From CALHVX01 sp964640725 (lineage in GTDB: Bacteria > Pseudomonadota > Gammaproteobacteria > Pseudomonadales > Azotimanducaceae), in contig CAZXIJ010000036.1 in NCBI GenBank assembly GCA_964640725.1, positions 1-31,572 of the forward strand: a stretch of 31,572 nucleotides of DNA, in the 5' to 3' direction. The translations under genes and the position numbers were made by a program. Shown piece by piece: positions 14,718 to 22,188 of this stretch; within the stretch, counting starts at the first letter, position 1; every line of letters starts with the position of its first letter. The notes beneath the pieces are model-generated. The model saw nothing but the letters and a program-made list of their open reading frames with translations. It did no database searches and was not told the DNA's origin.

Positions 14718-16010
14718 ATGCCATCGAGTGCTGTTCGCCCCGTTATGACTATTCCAGCCCCCCTCACTGAATCCCCCGCCATTGACCTGGCACTGGTCAG
14801 CCCGGAGTTCTGGTCGAACGAGCAGGCCGTGCACGAGCAGCTGCGCTGGCTGCGCGCCAACGACCCCGTGCGCTTCCTTGAGCCCGAGGGCTTTGACCCC
14901 TTCTGGTCCATTACGCGCTACGAAGACATCAAGACCCTGGAGCTGAACAAGGCCGGGTTCATCAACGACCCACGGCCGACCCTTGGCCCGAAGATGATGA
15001 CCGACATGCTGCAGGCCATGAGCGGCCGCAAGCACCTGGTGCGCTCCCTGGTACAGATGGACGATCCCGATCACAGCAAGTACCGGGTCCTGACCCAGGC
15101 CTGGTTCATGGGCAAGAACCTGCGCAAGCTGGAGGCTCGGGTCGGCGAGCTGGCGCGCCAGTACGTCGACAAGCTGGCCGAACTCGGCGGCGAGTGCGAC
15201 TTCGTCAAGGACGTCGCGATCTGGTATCCGCTCCGAGTCATCATGTCGATCTTCGGCGTGCCGGAAGAAGACGAGCCGCTCATGATGAAGCTCACTCAGG
15301 AACTGTTCGGCAGCTCCGATCCAGACGTGGCGCGGTCCTTTGAGATTGCCGACTTCATGGCGGTGGTGCAGGACTTTGAGGCCTACTTCGCAAAGCTGAC
15401 CGCTGATCGCCGGGCGAACCCGACAGACGATGTCGCCACGGTGATCGCCAACGCGCAGATCGATGGCGAGCCGATACCGGAACTCGAAGCGAACGGCTAC
15501 TACATGATTATCGCGACCGCCGGTCACGATACGACCAGCTCGTCCACTTCCGGTGGCCTGCTGGCGCTCATAGAGAACCCCGAGCAGCTGGCAAAGCTGC
15601 GGGCCGATCCGGAAGGGCTGTTGCCCACCGCGGTCGACGAGATGATTCGCTGGACGTCGCCGGTGCGACACTTCATGCGCACCGCCACCCAGGACTACGA
15701 GCTGGGCGGCAAAACCATTCGCGCCGGCGACTCGGTGATTCTCTGGTACCCGTCAGCGAATCGCGACGAGTCGGTCTTTGACGCGCCCTTCGAGTTTCGC
15801 GTTGACCGCAAAGAAGCCAAGCAGCTCGCTTTTGGCTACGGTGCCCATGTGTGTCTCGGGCAGCACCTTGCACGCATGGAGATCACTGCTCTTTACCGGG
15901 AATTGCTGGCCCGGGTCGATCACATCGAGCTCGCCGGCGAGCCGCGCTACATGCACTCGACCTTTGTCGGCGGGCTCAAAAGCTTGCCGATTCGCTATCG
16001 GATGAGATAG
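14718..16010 (+). CDS. Cytochrome P450
   Basis: 430-residue soluble bacterial class I P450 monooxygenase. The I-helix oxygen-activation motif is AGHDTT (268-273), the K-helix ExxR is Glu308-Arg311 (EMIRW), and the heme loop is FGYGAHVCLGQHLAR with the thiolate Cys379. No membrane anchor. The general look (NDPRPTLGP near the N-terminus, FMRTATQDYELGGKTI before the heme domain) is that of proteobacterial and actinobacterial P450s used on terpenoid, steroid or fatty substrates; the CYP family cannot be fixed here. The first ATG (14718) has no strong ribosome site; the ATG at 14745 (MTIPAPL) is a real alternative. No ferredoxin or ferredoxin reductase is beside it. An SDR is encoded nearby on the other strand. 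Confidence 0.95.
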   Translation: MPSSAVRPVMTIPAPLTESPAIDLALVSPEFWSNEQAVHEQLRWLRANDPVRFLEPEGFDPFWSITRYEDIKTLELNKAGFINDPRPTLGPKMMTDMLQAMSGRKHLVRSLVQMDDPDHSKYRVLTQAWFMGKNLRKLEARVGELARQYVDKLAELGGECDFVKDVAIWYPLRVIMSIFGVPEEDEPLMMKLTQELFGSSDPDVARSFEIADFMAVVQDFEAYFAKLTADRRANPTDDVATVIANAQIDGEPIPELEANGYYMIIATAGHDTTSSSTSGGLLALIENPEQLAKLRADPEGLLPTAVDEMIRWTSPVRHFMRTATQDYELGGKTIRAGDSVILWYPSANRDESVFDAPFEFRVDRKEAKQLAFGYGAHVCLGQHLARMEITALYRELLARVDHIELAGEPRYMHSTFVGGLKSLPIRYRMR

Positions 16011-16041
16011 GGGCGCGGTGCGGACTGTGCCCGCGCGCTGT

Positions 16042-16213
16042 TGCAACCGCTAGCGCGTTCGTGCAACCGCTAGCGCGNNNNNNNNNNNNNNNNNNNNNNN
16101 NNNNNNNNNNNNNNNNNNNNNNNNNNNNNNNNNNNNNNNNNNNNNNNNNNNNNNNNNNNNNNNNNNNNNNNNNNNNNTGCAACCGCTAGCGCGTTCGTGC
16201 AACCGCTAGCGCG
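16042..16213. repeat. 20-bp tandem repeat between P450 and the membrane protein gene, interrupted by gap
   Basis: The unit TGCAACCGCTAGCGCGTTCG is seen at 16042-16061 plus a 16-base partial copy at 16062-16077, then again at 16178-16197 plus 16198-16213. The 36 bases on each side of the gap are identical. The last copy contains the stop codon of the minus-strand gene (16206-16208). Real copy number is unknown. Confidence 0.9.
16078..16177. other. Assembly gap of exactly 100 N
   Basis: A second round placeholder gap, again placed inside a short tandem repeat at a gene 3' end. Its true length is unknown and may even be negative, given the identical flanks. Confidence 0.97.
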
Positions 16214-16219
16214 GTTGCA
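16198..16219. terminator. 9-bp hairpin spanning the stop codon of the minus-strand gene
   Basis: TGCAACCGC-TAGC-GCGGTTGCA is a perfect 9-bp stem with a tetraloop, made by the final repeat copy and the last codons of the gene ending at 16206. It could terminate transcription or protect the 3' end. Confidence 0.45.
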
Positions 16220-16739
16220 GCTCGAAGATCCACAGGTTGCCGTCGGCGATCTGCGCGAGCCCGCCGTCGACCATGCCCGGATCGGCGCCCAGGTATTTGC
16301 GCCCCAGCTCGCTGACAATGGCTGGCAGCTGCGGACCCTCCATGACGCGCACCATCTGGCGCTCGTAGAGCGTGTCGTCAACGCGCAGGATCACCCGGCC
16401 ATCCTTTTCCGCTTCCAGCGGCCACTGCTTCCAGATTTTGCCGTAGTTGGTGTTCATGTAGCCGCTGGGAATGTAGATGCGGCCCTCGTGCTCAACAATC
16501 CAGGTGGTGCGCGAGCGCACGGGATCGAGCAGCTGGAACTCCACCTCCTGGCGGTCCTTCAGGAATGACCAGTCCGGCTCCGCACCTTCATAGAGCGAGC
16601 CGGTGCTGAACGCGCCGCCGGCGATGATGCCCTTCGGGCCATCGGCAAAGCGCATGGCGAAGAGCCCCAGGGCGATGACAAGCCCCAAAAGCAGTAGCAG
16701 ATAGACCAGCCATTTTAGCAGTTTGCCCAGTACAGCCAT
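16206..16739 (-). CDS. Membrane-anchored protein of unknown function
   Basis: 177 residues, not recognised. One N-terminal membrane helix (about residues 10-30, WLVYLLLLLGLVIALGLF) is followed by a soluble, probably periplasmic domain of about 145 residues. The domain has conserved-looking phrases RTTWIVEHEGRIYIPSGY and DGRVILRVDDTLYERQMVRV. The alternating strands and the RxTTWIV-EGRIYI pattern faintly recall split-barrel flavin or deazaflavin proteins, but no binding motif can be named. A good ribosome site (GGAG, eight bases before the ATG) is present, and it starts 19 bases after the SDR stop, so both are likely co-transcribed. Its 3' end is part of the 20-bp repeat. Confidence 0.75.
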   Translation of the reverse strand: MAVLGKLLKWLVYLLLLLGLVIALGLFAMRFADGPKGIIAGGAFSTGSLYEGAEPDWSFLKDRQEVEFQLLDPVRSRTTWIVEHEGRIYIPSGYMNTNYGKIWKQWPLEAEKDGRVILRVDDTLYERQMVRVMEGPQLPAIVSELGRKYLGADPGMVDGGLAQIADGNLWIFELQPR

Positions 16740-16758
16740 CGTTGTTCTCCAGAGGGTT

Positions 16759-17619
16759 TCAGATCTTGATCATGCCGCCATCGACCATGAGCGACTGCCC
16801 GGTCATGTTCATGGCGTTGTCCGAGGCCAGAAACACAGCGGCGTTGCCGATGTCTTCGACGGTTTGCGGCCGGCCCATGGGCGTGGCGTCAAAGTACTGC
16901 GGGTAGTCGCCGCGGCAGACGCCCTCGAACCACTCGTCCGGATCCTGGCCTTTGAACTCCGGGATCATGGCGACGGCAGCCTTGGCGTTCTGGCGCCAGG
17001 CGTCTGTGAGCACGATGCCGGGGCAAATAGCGTTCACGGTAATGTTGTGCTCGCCGGCGGTCTGCGCCAGGCACTGGGTATAGCTGATGAGCGCTGCCTT
17101 CATGGCGCCGTAGGCGGGCGGCACGAGCGTTTTCAGCAGCGGGCCGGGCAGCGCGGCGCGGCCGGCAATGGATGAAATATTGATGATGCGGCCCTGCCGC
17201 CGCGCCGTCATATGCGGCAGTACCGCCTCGCTCATGAGCACGACCGGGCGCAGGTTCTGGCGATACATCGCATCCCAGAGCGCTGCCGTGCCGCCCAGGG
17301 GGCCATCTTCGGGGTTGATGCCGTCTTTCGGGCCGGCGCCGACGTTGTTCACGAGCACGTCGATCTGCCCGAAAGCCGAGATCGCCTGCTCCGCAAGGGC
17401 CAGCATCATGGCCGGATCGGTCACGTCGCCGGCCACAGCGATCGCTTCGCCGCCAGCGGCGCGGATCGCCTCGGCCGTGGCGGCGGTGGTCTCGGCGCCG
17501 TAGGAATTGACCACGACCCGGGCTCCGGCAGCGCCGAGAGCCTCGGCGATACCGCGCCCGATGCCTCGACCGGCCGCGGTAACGACGGCGACGCGGCCGT
17601 CCAGGGTATGTTGCCTCAT
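16759..17619 (-). CDS. SDR family oxidoreductase
   Basis: 286-residue classical SDR. Cofactor loop TAAGRGIG (14-21), NNVG (91-94), Ser in INISSIAG (about 149-150), Tyr170 and Lys174 in YGAMK, and a C-terminal GQSLMVDGGM typical of FabG-like and steroid/alcohol dehydrogenases. The insert between Ser and Tyr (LPGPLLKTLVPPA) is longer than in FabG. The frame stays open to an ATG at 17649, but the ATG at 17619 is preferred: it sits directly before the Rossmann strand and has GGGGGAG just upstream. Probably the first gene of a two-gene operon with the membrane protein. Substrate unknown. Confidence 0.92.
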   Translation of the reverse strand: MRQHTLDGRVAVVTAAGRGIGRGIAEALGAAGARVVVNSYGAETTAATAEAIRAAGGEAIAVAGDVTDPAMMLALAEQAISAFGQIDVLVNNVGAGPKDGINPEDGPLGGTAALWDAMYRQNLRPVVLMSEAVLPHMTARRQGRIINISSIAGRAALPGPLLKTLVPPAYGAMKAALISYTQCLAQTAGEHNITVNAICPGIVLTDAWRQNAKAAVAMIPEFKGQDPDEWFEGVCRGDYPQYFDATPMGRPQTVEDIGNAAVFLASDNAMNMTGQSLMVDGGMIKI

Positions 17620-17696
17620 CCTGTGCTCCCCCAGCATTCTCCTCAGCACGCCCGCGCTGATGGCGAGCCGGTAGCTATCGTAGCAGCCGAGGCGGC

Positions 17697-17702
17697 TATA
17701 CT
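17697..17702 (+). promoter_or_regulatory. Possible -10 element (TATACT) for the PRPP synthetase gene
   Basis: TATACT lies 27 bases before the GTG start, the same placing as the TATACT before the RND operon. No convincing -35 hexamer is seen. Candidate only. Confidence 0.3.
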
Positions 17703-17729
17703 GCGCGCCTTCGTTACTGGGGGCTCGCG

Positions 17730-18674
17730 GTGTCAGATCGTATCCGTCTCATATCCGGCACGTCACATCCGGCGCTGGCTGATGCCATTGCTGGCCACAT
17801 GGGGCTGGCCCTGACGCCGGGGGAGATCGTGCGTTTTGGCAACGAGAACATCCTCTACCAGTGCCAGGACAACGTGCGCGAGTGCGATGTGTTCGTGGTG
17901 CAGACCTCCTGCTCGCCAGTGTCGGATCATCTGCTCGAGCTGATGATCATGATCGATGCGCTCAAGCACGCCTCGGCGCGCCGGATTACCGCAGTGCTGC
18001 CGTACTTTCCCTATGCGCGCTCAGACAAGAAGGATCGGCCGCGCATATCCATCACGGCGCGCCTGATCGCGGACCTGCTGGAAACGGCGGGGGCCAACCG
18101 GGTACTGACCATGAACCTGCACTCGCCGCAGGTGCAGGGGTTCTTTCGAATCCCCACGGATCAACTGAACGCGACGCCGCTGGTTTGCGATTACCTGCGG
18201 AGCAGCACGGATCTTGAGGACAGCGTGCTGATCGCCGGCGATGTCGGCGAGGCCAAGGACCTTGGCGAGTACGCGAACCGGCTGAATCTGCCCATGGCGA
18301 TCATCGACAAGCGCCGCTACGACGATTCGGAGCAGCCGAAAGCGGTCAGCCTGATCGGTGACGTGCGGGATCGCAACGCGCTGATTATCGACGACGAGAT
18401 TGCCAGCGGCGGCACGATGGCCGCTGCCGCCGAGTTCCTGAAAGCATCGGGCGCACGACGCGTCGAGGCTGCGGCCGTGCACGCGGTGATGAGCGGGCAT
18501 GTGAAGGAACGGCTCGACGACTCGGCCATTGAGCGCGTGGTCGTGACCGACAGTATTCCCGTCGGCGATGACAAACTCAGCGCCAAGGTTGAGACGGTGT
18601 CCGTGGCCAAGCTGTTCGCTGAAGCGATCGATGCGATTCACCACGGCAAGTCGGTGTCGCAGATCTTTCGCTAG
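17730..18674 (+). CDS. Ribose-phosphate pyrophosphokinase (PRPP synthetase), divergent type
   Basis: 314 residues; makes phosphoribosyl diphosphate from ribose 5-phosphate and ATP. The GTG start has TGGGGG upstream. Family landmarks are VRECDVFVVQT, ITAVLPYFPYARSDKKD, the catalytic His in TMNLHSPQVQGFF and the PRPP-binding loop IIDDEIASGGTM (residues 219-230). The loop differs from the classical VDDMIDTAGT, and MNLH replaces the usual VDLH, so this looks like a divergent paralogue rather than the housekeeping Prs normally found near ispE. It stands alone, convergent with the symporter (16 bases between stops) and divergent from the SDR. Activity is likely but should not be assumed identical to class I Prs. 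Confidence 0.88.
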   Translation: MSDRIRLISGTSHPALADAIAGHMGLALTPGEIVRFGNENILYQCQDNVRECDVFVVQTSCSPVSDHLLELMIMIDALKHASARRITAVLPYFPYARSDKKDRPRISITARLIADLLETAGANRVLTMNLHSPQVQGFFRIPTDQLNATPLVCDYLRSSTDLEDSVLIAGDVGEAKDLGEYANRLNLPMAIIDKRRYDDSEQPKAVSLIGDVRDRNALIIDDEIASGGTMAAAAEFLKASGARRVEAAAVHAVMSGHVKERLDDSAIERVVVTDSIPVGDDKLSAKVETVSVAKLFAEAIDAIHHGKSVSQIFR

Positions 18675-18690
18675 CCGGCTCGCCAGGGCG

Positions 18691-20250
18691 CTACGGGGCG
18701 AGACCGTCGAGCCCGATGCTGATTGCCAGGATCAAACCCGCCATCGCCAGCAGCGTCAGCAGATAGCGGTTGATAAGCGGGCTGCGGGCGGGCGCCGGCG
18801 CGGTGCCGCCGGCAGCGCGGACCCGAAAGCCACCCAGCGCCAGGGCGGTGCTCATGGCCGCAGCCCAGCCCAGAGGATTCCACCACAGCCAGGACAGCTC
18901 TGGCCACGCGAAAGCGGCCAGCAGGTTGGCGCTGATGCCGATTGCGAAACCGGCCAGCGCCGCCCGTTGACCGAGGGCGGGCAACCACAGCGCGCAGCAG
19001 AACAGGGCCAGCAAGGGCCCGTTGGCCATGGACCCAACCTTGTTGATGGCCTCCAGCACGGTGGGCGCGATAGCCTCTACCTGGAAGGAAAAGCCGATGG
19101 TGACCAGGCCCCAGAACAGCGTCGTGAGCCGCGACGCGAGCAAACTCTGCGCCGGCGTCAGTTCCCGAAACGGCACGATGAAGTCTTCTACCGTTGCGGC
19201 TGACAGGCTGTTGATCGCAGAGTCGATGGACGACATGGCGGCGGCGATCAGGCCGACCATGACCAGGCCCACAAAGCCGGGTGCAAACTGCGCCAGCACA
19301 TAGCGGGGAAACACCAGGTTGTAGTTCGGAGCGCCGCTGCCCGTTAGCGGCAACGAGGCAACGAATCCCGGATCCGTGGTCGCGTAGGCGGCCAGCGCTA
19401 GGCCGAGGATGCAGTACGCGAGCACCAGGGGAAAGCGCAGCAGGCCGTTCAACAGCAGCACCCTGGCCGTATCGTCGGCGCTGCGAGCGGCAAGAAGCCG
19501 CTGGGTCTGGCTCTGGTCGCAGCCGTAGTAGGCGGCGTAGAGGAAGAAGCCGCCGATCAGCATGGGCCAGAAGCCGTAGCTGTTGCCGGTCGTACCCCAG
19601 TCATTGACGAGGGTATCGGTGCGCTGGGCGAACCAGTCTGCAACCGGCACGGCCTGTGCCAGCAGCAGCAGGCTGATCAGCACGGTGGCGACCAGCAGCA
19701 CCAGCTGCATCACGTCACTGACCACCACGGCGCGCAGCCCGCCCAGCAAGTCGTAGACCAGCGTGACGCCCATAAGCAGCAGCACGGCCCAGGCGAACTC
19801 GATGTCGAGAATCAGTCCGAGCACCAGTGCGATCCCGTAAATTGTGACGCCGGTCGCAACGCCGCGAAACAGCAGAAAGCAGGCGCTGGCCGTGCGGCGA
19901 CTGGCAGTACCCAGGCCTTGCTCCAGAACCGCGTAGATGGACGTGATGCCTGCCCGGCGTGCTGGAACGACCAGAAACAGGAGCGCCGCCATCGCCAAAG
20001 GCACTGCCAGCTCATACTGCAGCCAGACCAGGCCGCCGCCGACGGTGAAGCCGACAAAGGCTGGCGCCCCAAGCAACGAGTTGGTGGAACACTGGGTGGC
20101 GATGGTCGAGGCCGCCAGGGCGCCAGGGCCCATGGTGTTCCCCGCCAGGAAATAGTCGGTGCCGGAACGCTGCCGACGACCCAGCCAGGCGGCCAGCCAG
20201 AGCAGCCCAATGAGGTATAGCGCGACGACGCCCCAGTCCATTGCACTCAT
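18691..20250 (-). CDS. Sodium:solute symporter (SSS family)
   Basis: 519 residues with about 13 membrane helices, the size and topology of SSS symporters (SGLT, PutP, PanF). Typical features are the N-terminal GTDYFLAGNTMGPGALAAST, a Thr/Ser-rich early helix (ATQCSTNSLLG) and the sodium-site helix near VMVGLIAAAMSSIDSAINSLS, with SSIDS being the conserved stretch of TM8. The ATG at 20250 has GGGAG at good spacing. It is divergent from the phosphorylase with 107 bases between, suggesting shared control, so uptake of glucosylglycerate, a sugar or another compatible solute is the natural guess. The substrate cannot be read from sequence. Confidence 0.92.
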   Translation of the reverse strand: MSAMDWGVVALYLIGLLWLAAWLGRRQRSGTDYFLAGNTMGPGALAASTIATQCSTNSLLGAPAFVGFTVGGGLVWLQYELAVPLAMAALLFLVVPARRAGITSIYAVLEQGLGTASRRTASACFLLFRGVATGVTIYGIALVLGLILDIEFAWAVLLLMGVTLVYDLLGGLRAVVVSDVMQLVLLVATVLISLLLLAQAVPVADWFAQRTDTLVNDWGTTGNSYGFWPMLIGGFFLYAAYYGCDQSQTQRLLAARSADDTARVLLLNGLLRFPLVLAYCILGLALAAYATTDPGFVASLPLTGSGAPNYNLVFPRYVLAQFAPGFVGLVMVGLIAAAMSSIDSAINSLSAATVEDFIVPFRELTPAQSLLASRLTTLFWGLVTIGFSFQVEAIAPTVLEAINKVGSMANGPLLALFCCALWLPALGQRAALAGFAIGISANLLAAFAWPELSWLWWNPLGWAAAMSTALALGGFRVRAAGGTAPAPARSPLINRYLLTLLAMAGLILAISIGLDGLAP

Positions 20251-20357
20251 ACTTGAATCTCCCTTACAGCCTGCTCATTTTGCCTTGCTGCGCCGCTTGC
20301 TATGGTGCGGCGGACTGCAGTTTTTATGTGCCTAGTGTCTTGACTGATTCCATCGAC

Positions 20358-22163
20358 ATGTCTAAAGCGATCCCGGCGGAGCCGCCGCGGCTCGGCAGTC
20401 TGCCGGCAACCGGGCTGACGCCGGAGCGCAGCAGCACCCCCCAGAGCGATGCCAGCTACCGGCTGCAGGAGCTGCTTTCGCATCTTTACGGTGCTGGCGC
20501 TGCACCCATGATGGCGCGCCGGCTGGAACGCATTGTGCGCACTCATGGCCCGGCCGCCATCGATACCGCTGACGGCGTTGCGCCAGACGCGGCGGCGGCG
20601 CGGGTTCGCTTCAGCGAACAGGACCAGGTACTCATTACCTACGGTGACAGCCTGCTTGCGGACTCGATGCCATCGCTGTGGGCGCTGAAGCGTTTTGCAG
20701 ACAGGCATCTGGACGGACTGTTCTCTGCGATTCATGTGCTGCCCTTCTTTCCCTTTTCCTCCGATGACGGCTTTGCCGTCACCGACTATCTGAGCGTCCG
20801 CGATGACCTCGGTGACTGGCAGCACGTCGAGGCGCTGTCCGAGCGCTTTGAGCTGATGTTCGATCTGGTCATCAATCACTGCTCCCGGGAGCATCTGTGG
20901 TTTGCGGACTTCGTTGGCGGCCTGCTGCCCGGCAGCGACTATTTTCTGACCTGCGAGCCATCGCCAGAGCTCGACCAGGTGGTGCGCCCGCGCAACACGC
21001 CGCTGCTCAGCGTGGTGCCAACCCGGCAGGGTCCGGCGCACGTCTGGACGACCTTCAGCGAAGACCAGGTCGACCTGAACTTTGGCAACCCCGACGTGCT
21101 GTTCCGCTTTGCGGAAATTCTGATGAGCTACGTGAGCTACGGGGCGCGCTATGTCCGCCTCGATGCCATCGCCTTTTTGTGGAAACGCATCGGCAGCAAT
21201 TGCAGCAGCCTGCCGGAAACGCACATGGTGGTGAAGGTGCTGCGCATCCTGCTCGAGCAGTGTGGCGTCCCGGTACGCCTGCTGACCGAAACCAACGTGC
21301 CGCACGCCGAGAACGTCAGCTATTTCGGGCAGGGCGACGAGGCGCATCTGGTCTATCAGTTTTCCCTGGCGCCGCTGCTGCTCTACGCCTACCTGTTCGA
21401 AGACGCCGAGCCCCTGGGCAACTGGCTCGCAGAGCTGGACCCGGCGCCGGCGGGCTGCACTTATCTGAATTTTATCGCCAGCCACGACGGCATCGGCCTG
21501 CGTCCTCTGGAAGGGCTGCTGCCGCAGGAACGGGTCGATGCGCTGGTGGATCGCTGCCGCGACCGCGGGGCTTTTGTCACCCTGCGGACCACAGCGGACG
21601 GTGACGAGCGGCCCTACGAAATCAACAGCGCGCTGTTCTCTGCTCTGGGCGACGAGACCGAAGCGCTGCCCGCTTTCCTCGCCATGCATCAATTGCTGCT
21701 GGCGTTTCAGGGCATCCCGGCGCTGTACGTTCACTCGCTGTTTGGCACGCTCAATGATCGTGCCGGGGTAGACCGCACCGGTCGCACGCGATCGATCAAT
21801 CGCGCCCAGCTTGAGCTGGGCGCAGTGGAAGCGGCCCTGGACGATCCGGCGAGCCGCGCGGCGCGCGTTTTTTCCGGCCTGAGTCAGGCATTGACGGTGC
21901 GCCGCGGCTGCAGCGCTTTTCACCCGGAGGCGCCTCAGCGACTGCATCGTCACAGTGCGGACGCGCTGTTGTTCGAGCGCGCCGGCGACACGGAAACGGT
22001 GTTGGTAGCCGCGTCCTTCGGGCGTGAGCCGTGCGCACTGGCGTGGCCAGATACCTATGGCGCGCACTGCTCGGCGCGCGACTTGCTGAGCGGCGAGACG
22101 CTGACCAGCGGTAAGCCGATACCCATGGGGCCTTTGCAGGTGCGCTGGCTCGCCATCAGCTAG
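20358..22163 (+). CDS. GH13_18 sucrose phosphorylase-type enzyme, probably glucosylglycerate phosphorylase
   Basis: 601-residue cytosolic glycoside phosphorylase. The catalytic residues of the GH13 barrel are all present: nucleophile Asp269 (YVRLDAIAFLWK), acid/base Glu311 (LLTETNVPH) and transition-state Asp377 (IASHDGIG). HVLPFFPFSSDDGFAVTDY and INHCSREHLWF mark the sucrose phosphorylase subfamily. The gene stands tail-to-tail with glucosyl-3-phosphoglycerate synthase and its phosphatase; with that context, phosphorolysis of glucosylglycerate to glucose 1-phosphate and glycerate (as in E. coli YcjM relatives) is more likely than sucrose. The ATG at 20358 was chosen; the frame extends to 20241, but that stretch is low quality and would overlap the divergent symporter. 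The N-terminal ~40 residues are variable. Confidence 0.88.
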   Translation: MSKAIPAEPPRLGSLPATGLTPERSSTPQSDASYRLQELLSHLYGAGAAPMMARRLERIVRTHGPAAIDTADGVAPDAAAARVRFSEQDQVLITYGDSLLADSMPSLWALKRFADRHLDGLFSAIHVLPFFPFSSDDGFAVTDYLSVRDDLGDWQHVEALSERFELMFDLVINHCSREHLWFADFVGGLLPGSDYFLTCEPSPELDQVVRPRNTPLLSVVPTRQGPAHVWTTFSEDQVDLNFGNPDVLFRFAEILMSYVSYGARYVRLDAIAFLWKRIGSNCSSLPETHMVVKVLRILLEQCGVPVRLLTETNVPHAENVSYFGQGDEAHLVYQFSLAPLLLYAYLFEDAEPLGNWLAELDPAPAGCTYLNFIASHDGIGLRPLEGLLPQERVDALVDRCRDRGAFVTLRTTADGDERPYEINSALFSALGDETEALPAFLAMHQLLLAFQGIPALYVHSLFGTLNDRAGVDRTGRTRSINRAQLELGAVEAALDDPASRAARVFSGLSQALTVRRGCSAFHPEAPQRLHRHSADALLFERAGDTETVLVAASFGREPCALAWPDTYGAHCSARDLLSGETLTSGKPIPMGPLQVRWLAIS

Positions 22164-22188
22164 GGGCGAGCGCTGGCAACACGGGCGC

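Noticed and set aside
16042..16213. CRISPR or insertion-sequence end reading of the 20-bp repeats
   Set aside because: No spacers, no transposase, and no target-site duplication is visible; simple tandem repetition at a gene end explains it.
20241..20357. N-terminal extension of the phosphorylase from an upstream ATG
   Set aside because: The extra 39 residues are Cys-rich and hydrophobic without family support, and they would overlap the start of the divergent symporter.
20247..22067. 606-codon minus-strand frame opposite the phosphorylase
   Set aside because: Gln/Arg/His-rich without motifs, while the plus strand has all three GH13 catalytic residues.
22164..22188. Terminator hairpin between the convergent phosphorylase and gpgS genes
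   Set aside because: Possible stems have several mismatches and no T tract, so no feature was called.
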